A stretch of DNA of 64,000 bases from an uncultured Eubacterium sp. (GCA_934320655.1 CAKRFN010000006.1:84284-148283), one strand, 5' to 3'; shown: positions 24,477 through 33,550, numbered from the stretch's first letter. Numbers and translations: made by a program. Notes: a model not told the origin generated them from the letters alone.

Positions 24477-24488
24477 TGGAACGTTTCA
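24477..24488. promoter_or_regulatory. LacI-family operator O3 upstream of -35
   Basis: TGGAACGTTTCA, 11 of 12 positions as in O1, lying between the promoter and the end of the lacI-type gene; its centre is 29 bp from O2. Confidence 0.65.
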
Positions 24489-24537
24489 GAAAAAAGATGG
24501 TACAATAGTCACCCTGCCATTGAATCCGTCATTCCCC

Positions 24538-25536
24538 TTACAACGGCTTGATCGAGTTTCCCTCACGCATTGTTGTCCCCATACTGAACTCAATCGGCGG
24601 TCGTTCTCCCGGCTCTGTAATCTGCCCAAGCACCAGTTCTACTGCCTGTTCACAGATCTCCTTCATCGGCTGTACGACCATGCACAGTTTGGGTTTCACC
24701 ACATGAGACATGATCAGGTCATCAAAGCCCATCATGGAAATATCTTCCGGACAATCATAGGACGATTCGTTCACCGCCATGACCGCTCCGAGTGATGTCT
24801 CGTAGTTCGTCATAAGCACCGCAGTCGGACGGTCCTCCAGCTCGAGCAGTTTCTGCATGCTCTCATGTCCAAACTCGATCGTATGTGCCCCTATCCTGCA
24901 ATAGTCCTCCAGCACTTCCAATCCAGCCTGTTCCATCGCCTCAAGATAGCCCTTGTAGCGCTCCCAGCCCGTATATTCCACGTGTGAAGCAATGATCGCG
25001 ATCTTTTTGTGTCCATACGAGAGCAGATGGTTGGTCGCCCGGTATGCCGCCATCCGGTTGTCGATCTTGACACAGTCAAAATCGGACACCTCGAAGGATC
25101 GGTCCATCAGTACCACCGGCACTTTCTTCTCCTCTGCAGGGAGCAGGAAATCCTCCTTGCGCGCCACCGGAATAATGATGATTCCGTCTACTTTCTTATT
25201 TAGAAGGAATCGTACATTATCCGCCTCGATCTTCTCATCGTTACAGGAATCGCAGACAAGCAGCGCATAGCCCGACTTGCGCAGGAAATCACCTACGTGC
25301 CGGATCAATACACCGGAAAACATACTCTCAATATCATATACAATCATTCCGACTGTATTCGTCCTATTTGTCACCAGCCCCCTCGCGATCTCGTTCACCT
25401 CATAGTGCAGATCTTTGATTGCTGCCTCGATCTTCTCCCGGTTCTCCGGTAGCACATTTTTCCCATTGAGGTACTTTGAGATCGTTGCCAGTGATAGTCC
25501 TGTCTGATTTCTGATATCCCGTATTGTAGCCGCCAT
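24538..25536 (-). CDS. LacI family transcriptional regulator
   Basis: About 332 residues from the ATG at 25536 (MAATIRDIRNQTGLSLATISKYLNGKNVLPENREKIEAAI), chosen because AAAGGA lies just upstream. The LacI HTH is followed by a periplasmic-binding-like effector domain (TVGMIVYDIESMFSGVLIRHV, VDGIIIIPVARKEDFLL, GHKKIAIIASHVEYTGWERYKGYLEAM, SMMGFDD). It probably represses the adjacent sugar ABC operon through O1-O3, with the imported sugar or a derivative as inducer (inference). The promoter includes an extended -10, TGTTATAAT at 25602-25610. Confidence 0.9.
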   Translation of the reverse strand: MAATIRDIRNQTGLSLATISKYLNGKNVLPENREKIEAAIKDLHYEVNEIARGLVTNRTNTVGMIVYDIESMFSGVLIRHVGDFLRKSGYALLVCDSCNDEKIEADNVRFLLNKKVDGIIIIPVARKEDFLLPAEEKKVPVVLMDRSFEVSDFDCVKIDNRMAAYRATNHLLSYGHKKIAIIASHVEYTGWERYKGYLEAMEQAGLEVLEDYCRIGAHTIEFGHESMQKLLELEDRPTAVLMTNYETSLGAVMAVNESSYDCPEDISMMGFDDLIMSHVVKPKLCMVVQPMKEICEQAVELVLGQITEPGERPPIEFSMGTTMREGNSIKPL

Positions 25537-25610
25537 ATGCTGTCCTTTCTGTTTCATGTGTTGAACATTTCCGCGAAACGGTACGCTCTTGTTCGTTTTT
25601 TATTATAACA

Positions 25611-25639
25611 TTGGAAAATGGTTTGAAAAGTGATATAAT
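25611..25639 (+). promoter_or_regulatory. Promoter of the AraC gene
   Basis: TTGGAA (25611-25616), a 17-bp spacer and TATAAT (25634-25639), divergent from the LacI promoter, whose TATAAT on the minus strand is at 25602-25607. Confidence 0.65.
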
Positions 25640-25685
25640 AGTAAAAAATATTGTAAAATATTCACCCATTCGACAAGGAGCGCAC

Positions 25686-26537
25686 ATGAAGTACATCGAC
25701 TATAAAGAGCAGCGTAAACACGGAACGTTTAATTTTCCGATCGCATTTTACCACGAACAACCGCGCAGTCCGCGCTATCACATGACCTATCACTGGCACA
25801 CCGAGTATGAAATTGTCCGGATCATTTCCGGCAGCTTTCATCTGACGATCAACAATGAAACAAAGGTATACCACGCAGGCGATGTCATATTTATCACAGA
25901 CGGCGAGCTACACGGTGGTACGCCGATCGACTGCGTCTACGAATGTATCGTGTTCGACCTGCAGATCCTCATGCGGAACAACCACGCCTGCGCAAAAATC
26001 ATTCAGGACATCACAGACCACAAGATTCTGATCCACACCCTGCTCTCTGCGCATGACGACAGTGTCCGTGAGCTTGTTCACCAGCTCAGCCGCGCGCTCT
26101 CGTCCCGCTCGACCGGATATGAGTTCAAGGTGCAGGGCTATCTCTATGAGCTGATCGGTATTATCTTGGAAAAGCACTTATACGAGCAGAACAAGGACGA
26201 TGCGGTTGCAAACGAACGGTTGAATTCGATCAAGAATGTACTTGCCTATATCTCCGAGAATTATTATAATAGCATCAAGCTCGAGCATCTCGCCAAGATC
26301 GCCGGCATGAATGAAAAATATTTCTGCCGCTATTTCCGGAGTATGACCGAACGCACACCGATCGATTATCTGAACTATTACCGGATCGAATGTGCCTGTG
26401 AGATGCTCTCGACGAAGGACATCTCGATCAAGGAGGTTGCTCTTTCGTGCGGTTTCAACGACGAGAGCTACTTTATCAAGACGTTCCACAAATACAAGGG
26501 CATCACGCCCAAGCAGTTTACAACGTCAGAGTTTTAA
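25686..26537 (+). CDS. AraC family regulator with cupin sensor domain
   Basis: A 283-residue regulator from the ATG at 25686 (RBS AAGGAG). The N-terminal cupin domain (HMTYHWHTEYEIVRIISGSFHLTINNETKVYHAGDVIFITDGELHGG) should bind a small molecule, and the C-terminal double HTH (NSIKLEHLAKIAGMNEKYFCRYFRSMTERTPIDYLNYYRIECACEML, DISIKEVALSCGFNDESYFIKTFHKYKGITPKQF) binds DNA. It is divergent from the LacI gene and may control the same sugar pathway or the downstream lipoprotein, 15 bp away. Confidence 0.9.
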   Translation: MKYIDYKEQRKHGTFNFPIAFYHEQPRSPRYHMTYHWHTEYEIVRIISGSFHLTINNETKVYHAGDVIFITDGELHGGTPIDCVYECIVFDLQILMRNNHACAKIIQDITDHKILIHTLLSAHDDSVRELVHQLSRALSSRSTGYEFKVQGYLYELIGIILEKHLYEQNKDDAVANERLNSIKNVLAYISENYYNSIKLEHLAKIAGMNEKYFCRYFRSMTERTPIDYLNYYRIECACEMLSTKDISIKEVALSCGFNDESYFIKTFHKYKGITPKQFTTSEF

Positions 26538-26552
26538 GGAGGATCTACCACT

Positions 26553-27110
26553 ATGAACCTGAAAAAGAGAATTTTGTCGCTGTGTCTGGCGGCATCACTG
26601 ACCGCCTGTCTGTTCGCCGGATGCGGCAGCAAGGGCAGCGACAGCCAGCCCGATTGCCCGTTTTCTGAGCTGAAATGGTCGAGCAGTGTCAAAGACATGG
26701 AAAAAGCAGAAGGCACAGACTACGAGACCTACGATTCGGTCTACGGCGGCACGACATATACCTATCCCAAAGAGTTCAAGGGTTCTGCCGGTACGGTAAA
26801 ATACATGTTTGATGATAAAGACCGCCTTGCCGGTATCGCATGGGCATACGGCTCCGAGGATGCCGATGAGCTGTACGGTCTGTATGACGATATTCACAAG
26901 GATCTGGTTGGCACCTACGGCGACAGCGGCTACAACACCGACAAGGAGACGAACTACGGTGATGTCTGGTATCGGAGCGAGGGCAATATCATCATCAGCA
27001 CGATGATGACAAACAGCCAGAAAGCATTACAGTATTCCTATCTCAGCCCCGAACAGTCCACGGACGCTGCCGACAAATACAGCAGCGATAAACCCGATTT
27101 GATTCAGTAA
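26553..27110 (+). CDS. Hypothetical lipoprotein
   Basis: A 185-residue lipoprotein: MNLKKRILSLCLAASLTACLFAGCGSKG has a signal peptide with lipobox LFAGC. The mature part starts with SELKWSSSVKDMEKAEGTDYETYDSVYGGTTYTYPKEFKG and contains DDIHKDLVGTYGDSG and NYGDVWYRSEGNIIISTMMTNSQKALQYSYLSPE, resembling small secreted proteins of clostridia that repeat a force/flux-type fold; no specific domain is recognised. It follows the AraC gene with AGGAGG. Confidence 0.75.
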   Translation: MNLKKRILSLCLAASLTACLFAGCGSKGSDSQPDCPFSELKWSSSVKDMEKAEGTDYETYDSVYGGTTYTYPKEFKGSAGTVKYMFDDKDRLAGIAWAYGSEDADELYGLYDDIHKDLVGTYGDSGYNTDKETNYGDVWYRSEGNIIISTMMTNSQKALQYSYLSPEQSTDAADKYSSDKPDLIQ

Positions 27111-27133
27111 TATATATCATATATGTCCTTTTC

Positions 27134-27172
27134 CAAAAAAGCAGACGCGACCACGATCGCGCCTGCTTTTTT
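27134..27172. terminator. Terminator between the lipoprotein and Nudix genes
   Basis: AAAAAAGCAG near 27135 pairs with CTGCTTTTTT, with inner pairing of CGCGA with TCGCG, giving a long stem bounded by A and T runs for both strands. Confidence 0.8.
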
Positions 27173-27182
27173 CGTCTGTATA

Positions 27183-27689
27183 CTATTCAAAGATCTGTTT
27201 GATGCTGTCATAGTGCAGAAAAATCCCCTGCTGCGCAAACGCGCGGATCTCATCCACGGTCGCCAGCATCCAGCCGTCTGTTTCCTCCTCCTGCAAGTGC
27301 AGGTCATGTTCAGTGAACGCCCCTGTAAAACGGTACACATCGACAAAGTAGTTGTCCTTTTCCTCGGGATTGTCCCTGCGGTACGTGAACGCATAGCCGC
27401 CATCCCAGCCGGATACGTCAAGCCCGGTCTCCTCACGCACCTCCCGAAGTACCGCCTGCTGTGAAGTCTCTCCCGCCATGACACCGCCGCCGGATACTTC
27501 CCACCAGCCTGCTGCCCATGATTTTGTCTGTACCCGTTTCGTGATCAGATAGCGCCCGTCCGTATGCCGGATGACTCCCAGCACCGTCAAATGATAGTCG
27601 CCCGGCTGCATATTCCAGTCATTGCGTTTCATCGTTCTTCCGGTAAGCTGTTTGTTTTCATCATAAATATCCCATATCTCGTTTTTCAT
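27183..27689 (-). CDS. Nudix hydrolase
   Basis: A 168-residue protein with a complete Nudix box at about residues 69-91 (GGGVMAGETSQQAVLREVREETGLDV), which binds Mg2+ and cleaves nucleoside diphosphate derivatives. The N-terminus (MKNEIWDIYDENKQLTGRTMKRNDWNMQPGDYHLTVLGVI) resembles the isopentenyl-diphosphate isomerase-like clade of Nudix proteins (YfcD-like). Substrate unknown. Confidence 0.88.
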   Translation of the reverse strand: MKNEIWDIYDENKQLTGRTMKRNDWNMQPGDYHLTVLGVIRHTDGRYLITKRVQTKSWAAGWWEVSGGGVMAGETSQQAVLREVREETGLDVSGWDGGYAFTYRRDNPEEKDNYFVDVYRFTGAFTEHDLHLQEEETDGWMLATVDEIRAFAQQGIFLHYDSIKQIFE

Positions 27690-27726
27690 CTGTCCAAATC
27701 TCTCCTATCCCGATTGTCGCTGCGGA

Positions 27727-29316
27727 TCACAGCCATTTCATCAATATCTCCTGTATGCGCTTCAGCTCCAGCGGCTTTGCCACATGATCGTCCATGCCCG
27801 CCTGCATCGCCTCACGCACATCCTCATCGAGTGCGAGTGCTGTCATTGCGACGATCGGAAGCCGTTTGACATCCGCCCTGTCCAGTCCGCGGATCATACG
27901 TGTCGCGATGTAACCGTCCATCACCGGCATCTGCACATCCATCAAAACCATCTGATAATAGTCTTCCGGCGACTCAGCGATCCGCATCACAGCCTGCTGC
28001 CCGTTTTCCGCATAATCGACCCTGATTCCGGTCAGCCCGAACAGCTCCTGCACGATCTCACGGCTCAGTTCATTATCCTCCGCGAGCAGAATCCGTTTAT
28101 TCTCGTAGTTTTCCTTCCGGAAATCCTCGATATGTACTTCTTTTTTGGCAGGATGCAGCGCATTCTCCCCGCCGTGCTTTTGCAGCTTGAGATGCACCGT
28201 CACGACAATGCGCGTGCCGCTCTCCGGCTCACTCGTCATCTCAATCGTGCCATTCATCAACTGCACGATATTCTTCACCAGCGCCAATCCGAGTCCCATG
28301 CCCTCAATCTCTCCGGCTCTGCGGTCTTCCCAGACACGCACGAACGGCTCAAAGATCTGCTCCGCCGCCTCTTTGCTCATACCGATGCCATTATCCTCAA
28401 ACACAAACTCATATTTGCCCGCAAAGCGTAGCTCCGACGAAAGTTCTCTGATCGTCACACGGATCTGTCCGCCCTTTGGCGTATATTTGATCGAGTTTTC
28501 TATAATATTTGAAAAAATCGCCTGCACGCGCTCCGGCGCACCGATCACATAATCATGCTGTACATCCTTTGTCTCCACGGTCAGGCGGTGCTGTCTCGCC
28601 TGCGCCATCGGGCGCAGCAGATCGACCGCATGGGAAATTGTATCCGTCAGCCGGAAATTCTCCTCGGTCAGATCCAGCCGACCGGACTCCAGCATACTCA
28701 TATCGAGCACATCATCCAGCATGTCCAATAACTGTTTCCCTGATTTATCGATCTTGCCGAGCGCATCGAGTACACGCTCCTTCTCATCAATATGCAGCTC
28801 TGCCACGGTCGCCATTCCGATAATGCCATTCATCGGCGTGCGGATTTCATGTGAGATACGGGTCAAAAACGTCCGTTTTGCCGCGCTCGCCAGATCTGCC
28901 CGCTCCGATTCGAGCGACAACAGCTCCTGTTGGTTCTCCAACTGCTGCAAATGCTGTGCGAGCACCTGCGCCGTCCGGTCAACGTTGACACCGAGCCTTG
29001 AAAGCTCCGGCATGGATGCGCCACATCCGGACGTATCTGTCAGTGGCTCTCCCTCCGACAGCTTCGCCATCGCCTCGTCCAGTTTTTTTACAGGAGCCGT
29101 AATCGTCCAATGTATATACACGGCGGTCAGCAATCCTGCTATGACCAACGCAAGTGCCGTGATCCCGAACAGACACCACAAAATACGCTGCATCTCGTGC
29201 TCCGGCTGCAACTCCATCTGACCAATCACATGTATTGCCAGCTCCGCAACAGCCACCCAGCCCGCAAATGCGATCACGACAAGCATCGCAATATAACTGT
29301 TGATTCTTTTCTTCAT
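27727..29316 (-). CDS. Hybrid sensor histidine kinase with C-terminal receiver
   Basis: About 529 residues from the ATG at 29316 (MKKRINSYIAMLVV, RBS GGGGGAAG). Order: TM1, a short outside loop, TM2 (FGITALALVIAGLLTAVYIHW), HAMP-like region (ITAPVKKLDEAMAKLSEG), coiled coil, H-box LTRISHEIRTPMNGIIGM, ATPase (NIIENSIKYTPKGG, FEDNGIGM, GLGLALVKNIV), then a receiver with phospho-Asp in YYQMVLMDVQMPVMDGY and KPLE. No output domain or partner is next to it; the signal is probably sensed at or in the membrane. Confidence 0.9.
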   Translation of the reverse strand: MKKRINSYIAMLVVIAFAGWVAVAELAIHVIGQMELQPEHEMQRILWCLFGITALALVIAGLLTAVYIHWTITAPVKKLDEAMAKLSEGEPLTDTSGCGASMPELSRLGVNVDRTAQVLAQHLQQLENQQELLSLESERADLASAAKRTFLTRISHEIRTPMNGIIGMATVAELHIDEKERVLDALGKIDKSGKQLLDMLDDVLDMSMLESGRLDLTEENFRLTDTISHAVDLLRPMAQARQHRLTVETKDVQHDYVIGAPERVQAIFSNIIENSIKYTPKGGQIRVTIRELSSELRFAGKYEFVFEDNGIGMSKEAAEQIFEPFVRVWEDRRAGEIEGMGLGLALVKNIVQLMNGTIEMTSEPESGTRIVVTVHLKLQKHGGENALHPAKKEVHIEDFRKENYENKRILLAEDNELSREIVQELFGLTGIRVDYAENGQQAVMRIAESPEDYYQMVLMDVQMPVMDGYIATRMIRGLDRADVKRLPIVAMTALALDEDVREAMQAGMDDHVAKPLELKRIQEILMKWL

Positions 29317-29403
29317 CCCGCTTCCCCCATAGTCCCCGCCCATGGTACGGGCAGTTTCCTCAATAAATATATCTTAGCACAGCTTTTCGGGGCATACAAG
29401 GCT

Positions 29404-30033
29404 TTACGAAAATGCGGAGCGGATGCGCGCCACGCGCTGCGCAAACTGCCCGTAAAAATCCTGCGCCGGATCATACGGATTGAGATAAAAGGTCTGTAAC
29501 AGGTACAGATTCAGTTGTTTTGCCGATTCTTCCTGCGCCCCTGCAAGCAGCTCCAGCATCTCCTTGCGGAAATCGTGCCATTCCTTGACAAAATCATGGT
29601 AGGCTGCTGCCGGTTCGATCCCGATCCACCTGCTGACACGCACTTTGGAACGCTGGTGGTTCTCACAGGCATCCTCCAGCAGAAAATACGTCATTTCCGA
29701 CTCCGTAAAATTCCGGCCGAGCGGAAACAGCCGGCAGATCCCCGGCCGGTACGCATGGATCGTACAACGTCCCTCTCTACTTAAAAACGAACAGCCTCCG
29801 GTCTGTGCATTCATTTGCAGATGCGGCAGGATCATCCCCTCCCACACAGTAAGTGCGACCGTGCCGTCCTGAAGCAGTCCGGCAATTGGTTTTCCCTCCC
29901 GCTGCAACTGCCATGCATCGTAGGGGTCGAGTCTGATCGAGTCGCCCATGTCCCGACAGCAGGAGCTGCAACCGTGGCAGTCATGGCAGTCCACACGCAC
30001 GAGATCGTTTGGTTTATATAACATCAGTTCCAT
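29404..30033 (-). CDS. YkgJ-like cysteine-cluster (zinc/iron-chelating) protein
   Basis: About 209 residues from the ATG at 30033 (RBS GGAGG). The cysteine cluster at the N-terminus (CHDCHGCSSCCRDMGDSIRLDPYD) and the later CSFLSREGRCTIHAYRPGICRLFPLGR are typical of YkgJ/CxxCxxCC proteins of unknown enzymatic role, possibly metal-binding. The C-terminal part is helical. It overlaps the 3' end of the anti-sigma-like gene by 10 bp, so co-translation is likely. Confidence 0.85.
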   Translation of the reverse strand: MELMLYKPNDLVRVDCHDCHGCSSCCRDMGDSIRLDPYDAWQLQREGKPIAGLLQDGTVALTVWEGMILPHLQMNAQTGGCSFLSREGRCTIHAYRPGICRLFPLGRNFTESEMTYFLLEDACENHQRSKVRVSRWIGIEPAAAYHDFVKEWHDFRKEMLELLAGAQEESAKQLNLYLLQTFYLNPYDPAQDFYGQFAQRVARIRSAFS

Positions 30034-30737
30034 TGATTTTCCTCCAGTAACCGCATCCATACATCCTTTGGCTGTGCCTGTGAAAATGACAGGCTGTACG
30101 CATAAGCCCCGTCTGTCCACACCGCCAGCACATATCCGTCCTCCGAGCCTCTCAATTCTACCTGACAATCTCCTGCCGATACGGTATCGAGTTTCTCATA
30201 TTGGTTATAATCGCCGGAATTTTCCTCCGTTCCCGGTGATTTCCGGTAACAGACGGATCTATCGTCGGTCTCGTATTCGATCTGTGCAAGATCCGTGCCG
30301 ATCGATGCATAAACGACCGTCTGCGGCTCAAACGGCAGAGCCTTTAGATCACTGACCTCATAACCCATCTGTGCCGACAATGCCTGTGCGCTGTCGTACT
30401 CCTGATAATCCCATGTCACCTGTACATTTTCATCCGGTGTCTGATCTGGATTTTGATCTCCGTTTTTTGTCAGCACAGCCGGCATGACCGCACATGCGGC
30501 GATCAGAACGACCAGTCCTGCCGCCATCCCGACATATTTTCTCCTGCTCGCAAATGTTGTCACCTTTTTCTGCTCCCTTGCAGCCTGATCCGGTGACAAA
30601 TCCGCCTGCTGTACATGCTCCAGTATCCGTGCACGCATTTCGGGGGTGAGTTCCATCCGTTCCATCATTTCACGATAAGGCGCGCCTGCGGAACCTGCTG
30701 TCGGCAGTTTTTTTATATGTTCACCACTCAAAATCAT
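30024..30737 (-). CDS. Putative anti-sigma factor with extracytoplasmic DUF4367-like domain
   Basis: A 237-residue protein: cytoplasmic N-terminus (about 70 residues, including LTPEMRARILEHV), one TM helix (YVGMAAGLVVLIAACAVMPAVL), then an outside domain of about 140 residues (SAQALSAQMGYEVSDLKALPFEPQTVVYASIGTDLAQIEY, VELRGSEDGYVLAVWTDGAYAYSLSFSQAQP). It overlaps the ECF sigma gene by 17 bp, the usual layout for a cognate anti-sigma. Its outside domain resembles the C-terminus of the secreted protein at 31450-32325. The anti-sigma role is inferred from topology and context. Confidence 0.7.
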   Translation of the reverse strand: MILSGEHIKKLPTAGSAGAPYREMMERMELTPEMRARILEHVQQADLSPDQAAREQKKVTTFASRRKYVGMAAGLVVLIAACAVMPAVLTKNGDQNPDQTPDENVQVTWDYQEYDSAQALSAQMGYEVSDLKALPFEPQTVVYASIGTDLAQIEYETDDRSVCYRKSPGTEENSGDYNQYEKLDTVSAGDCQVELRGSEDGYVLAVWTDGAYAYSLSFSQAQPKDVWMRLLEENQWN

Positions 30738-31392
30738 ACACCTCCTTCAGCATGTCCTTCAACTGCGCCCGCGCGCGCCGTAGATCGGAGCGCACAGTGG
30801 CTTCCTTTCTGCCTAAAATATGCGCGATCTCCGCTGTCGCATAGCCTTCCTCATAATACAGATGGATCGCCTCGCGGTACGTCTGTGGCAGCTTTTTCAC
30901 CGCATCCCACACAAATGACAGATCTTCCCGCTCCTCTGCCGCCAATGTTTCGCTCAGTTCATCGGCGGCACGTACTTTATTGTAAGCGATGCGGTTTTTG
31001 CTCAGATTGGCAGCCACATGCAGCAGCCACGCTTTTTCATGCTCCGTTCCCATCAGCTGCGGAGCCGTCCGCAGGAACTGGATCAGCGTATCCTGCACGA
31101 CCTCCTCCGCGTCACTGTAATTATGCAGGTAGGTATATGCCAGCCGCAGGATGCTGTTTCCATAGTCCGTCAGCATCCGCTCTGCCTGACGGTTGACTTC
31201 CTCTTTACTTACACTTACGCTATTTTCTTTTTCACTTTTAACTGCGGTTCTGACCGTTTCCGCAAAACGGATCGCTGCATCAGCAATCGTCCGCATGCGT
31301 TTCTTCAAAAATCGTGTCAGATGACCGCTCCATTCCGATGTCCATACATAGACACCGGCACGATCCTGCATGACATATCCTATCGCAGACAT
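30721..31392 (-). CDS. ECF-type RNA polymerase sigma factor
   Basis: A 223-residue protein with sigma-70 region 2 (TDYGNSILRLAYTYLHNYSDAEEVVQDTLIQFL) and region 4 (VKKLPQTYREAIHLYYEEGYATAEIAHILGRKEATVRSDLRRARAQLKDML). A 60-residue N-terminal extension (MSAIGYVMQDRAGVYVWTSE) precedes region 2. The start at 31392 is supported by CAGGAGG, though a later start would give the usual ECF length. Likely targets are this cluster and the secreted protein upstream. Confidence 0.88.
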   Translation of the reverse strand: MSAIGYVMQDRAGVYVWTSEWSGHLTRFLKKRMRTIADAAIRFAETVRTAVKSEKENSVSVSKEEVNRQAERMLTDYGNSILRLAYTYLHNYSDAEEVVQDTLIQFLRTAPQLMGTEHEKAWLLHVAANLSKNRIAYNKVRAADELSETLAAEEREDLSFVWDAVKKLPQTYREAIHLYYEEGYATAEIAHILGRKEATVRSDLRRARAQLKDMLKEVYDFEW

Positions 31393-31449
31393 ATTTCCTC
31401 CTGTTCACCTGCAAAAAGCTCCTGCCGCCAGCTCACGTTACGATCACAT

Positions 31450-32325
31450 TTACTGAATGCTCCCTACGATCGTGGTCATCTGTGCAGCCGTCACACCTGC
31501 ATCCACATATACCGCATAGGTATAACCGCCGTTATTCCATACCGCTACATAAACGCGTGTGCCATCACCGCGCAGCTCAGTCTGGTGTCCGTCGATGGTC
31601 ACCTGATCTTTTTTCGCGTAATCGATATACACGCCGCTGATGTCGTCTGTGCCTGCCATCTTGCGCAATGTGATCTGTGACTCACTCTTTTCATAGACAA
31701 CCTGCTGCATTTTTCCGTCCATCACGCTGATCGCTGCCTGTTTGTAGCCATCGATCTGTTCCGGCATCTTGAAAGTGAAGCCTGCCGCCTGTTCCGCCTC
31801 TGTGAGTGTCTGATATTCTACGAACGGATTCGGGATCTGCGTCTGATTTCCACCCTCTGTTGAAAAATGAATCGTCTGTCCGTCAATGCTTAAGACAGAA
31901 GAATCATTGCCCTCGATCACCCAAAACAGGGACATCGGCACATAGATCGTCTTTTTTACAACATACGGCGCGCTGCCGAGTGAAAACGGTCCGGTCGCCC
32001 CTTCTGCGCCCTTGATGCTGGTCGTCAGTGAATACTCGTCCTTGCCGATCGTGAAGTCTGCATGCATTTTTCCGGTATCAAGGCGCACCTGATTGCCCTT
32101 TTTCGTGACCTTCATGCCGGTTGCCTTTGCCATCTTGCGCAGCGGCACCATCACAGGCACTTCCACGCCGGTGTCCTTGTCATCGACAACAACGGTGTAC
32201 TGTCCGACGGTATCCAGCTTTTTATTCGCTTTGGATGCCATCGTGGTTGTTCCCGCAAATGCCGGGATTGTCAGTGTAGCTGCCAGCAGCAGTGATAAGA
32301 GTACGGTAAATTTTTTGTTCATCAT
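31450..32325 (-). CDS. Secreted stalk-domain protein with DUF4367-like C-terminus
   Basis: A 291-residue exported protein: signal peptide MMNKKFTVLLSLLLAATLTIPAFAG, a copper-amine-oxidase-N-type stalk domain (VEVPVMVPLRKMAKATGMKVTKKGNQVRLDTGKMHADFTIG, APYVVKKTIYVPMSLF), then a C-terminal domain (YQTLTEAEQAAGFTFKMPEQIDGYKQAAISVMDG, TELRGDGTRVYVAVWNNGGYTYAVYVDAGVTAAQM). The latter shares the ELRG-x-G-x-V-x-AVW-x-x-G-x-Y-x-Y pattern with the anti-sigma-like protein. It lies 58 bp upstream of the sigma gene on the same strand. Envelope role inferred. Confidence 0.78.
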   Translation of the reverse strand: MMNKKFTVLLSLLLAATLTIPAFAGTTTMASKANKKLDTVGQYTVVVDDKDTGVEVPVMVPLRKMAKATGMKVTKKGNQVRLDTGKMHADFTIGKDEYSLTTSIKGAEGATGPFSLGSAPYVVKKTIYVPMSLFWVIEGNDSSVLSIDGQTIHFSTEGGNQTQIPNPFVEYQTLTEAEQAAGFTFKMPEQIDGYKQAAISVMDGKMQQVVYEKSESQITLRKMAGTDDISGVYIDYAKKDQVTIDGHQTELRGDGTRVYVAVWNNGGYTYAVYVDAGVTAAQMTTIVGSIQ

Positions 32326-32439
32326 AATTTTTTTCTCCTTTTTGCCTTTATTTTCCGGGGTTATTTTTTATTACTTTTTGACCCGTTCACTTTATATACA
32401 GTTCAGCCGCGTGAAATGTTGCAAAAAAGAAAAAAATTT

Positions 32440-33402
32440 TTAGATTTGTTCTTTTTCCTCTGTCACAGCGGAATCCTCACGGATCACCATGATGTCATTA
32501 AGCCGCAGCAGCGTATCTTTCTGCGGCAGAATCGACAGATCCTCCCGCAAAATGAGAAAGATCTTGACCTGATGTTCCTCCTCAACTTCCTCGATCGTCT
32601 TTCCCGCGTGGCGTTTATCGACAAACACCTCCGCGATCTCTCGAATATCCTGCTGGCGCAGACTCGACAGGTTGCTCTTTCGCTGATACTGCTCAACGAA
32701 TCCGGCGCTGATGATACCAGTCGGGATCGCCACTGCGCCGACACCCAGATAAGCGATCGCGATCGCCATGACCCGCCCGAGCGTCGTGATCGGATAGATG
32801 TCTCCGTATCCGACGGTCAGCAGCGTTGACATGCTCCACCAGATGCCGCTGAACGCATTGCGAAAGACGAGCGGCTGCGCTTCGTGCTCAACGCTGTACA
32901 TACACAGACTGCTTGCCAGCATGAGTATCATCACGATAAACACGGATGAAATGATCTGGTTGCGCTTCTCATATAATACAGTCGTGATGACATTGAACGA
33001 ATCATATTTTGCGTTCAACCGGAACAAATGGAAGATCCGCGCGACGCGCAGCATCCGGAAAATGACAAAACCGGACAGGAAAAACGCCGGTATGATCGTG
33101 AGCAGATCCACCACTCCGTCAAACGAAATCAGAAATCGCAGTCTCGCGTGCGCCCTGCCCCGATCCGGATACAGATACTCTGCCGTCCAGATACGCAGCG
33201 CATATTCCATGCAGAAGATCAGCATGGTAACGACCTCGACCCAGTCGAACACATCCGATAAAAATGCCAGTTCTTCAAATGTCTGCAAAAATGTGACCAA
33301 TATATTCGACACAATCGTCACCGTAATAAAAATGTCAAACATGCGGCCGATGTGGTTGCTCTTGTCGCCGATCTGGATAATATTAAAGATTTTTTCTTTC
33401 AT
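32440..33402 (-). CDS. Voltage-gated-type potassium channel (6-TM ion transport protein)
   Basis: A 320-residue channel: six TM segments including an arginine-containing S4-like helix (VIFRMLRVARIFHLFRL), pore helix and selectivity filter STLLTVGYGDIYPITTLG, then S6. The filter TVGYGD indicates K+ selectivity. The cytoplasmic C-terminus (QRKSNLSSLRQQDIREIAEVFVDKRHAGKTIEEVEEEHQVKIFLILREDLSILPQKDTLLRLNDIMVI) looks like an intracellular regulatory tail. Length is normal. Physiological role not evident from neighbours. Confidence 0.9.
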   Translation of the reverse strand: MKEKIFNIIQIGDKSNHIGRMFDIFITVTIVSNILVTFLQTFEELAFLSDVFDWVEVVTMLIFCMEYALRIWTAEYLYPDRGRAHARLRFLISFDGVVDLLTIIPAFFLSGFVIFRMLRVARIFHLFRLNAKYDSFNVITTVLYEKRNQIISSVFIVMILMLASSLCMYSVEHEAQPLVFRNAFSGIWWSMSTLLTVGYGDIYPITTLGRVMAIAIAYLGVGAVAIPTGIISAGFVEQYQRKSNLSSLRQQDIREIAEVFVDKRHAGKTIEEVEEEHQVKIFLILREDLSILPQKDTLLRLNDIMVIREDSAVTEEKEQI

Positions 33403-33472
33403 ATATCTAATGTCACCGTTACCCTTTTTACTTCATCTTCTATAGCTGTATGTTCCTAATAAAATTCCAGAA

Positions 33473-33502
33473 AAATAAGGGGTGAGCCAAAACTCATCCC
33501 CC
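33473..33502 (-). terminator. Terminator after the zeta-toxin-like gene
   Basis: GGGGTGAG (33479-33486) pairs with CTCATCCCC (33493-33501) with one bulge; the minus-strand side continues TTATTTTT. Confidence 0.65.
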
Positions 33503-33550
33503 GCAATTCACATTGATAGTTTCTATACATTTATCCTAACATGGTTTCGC

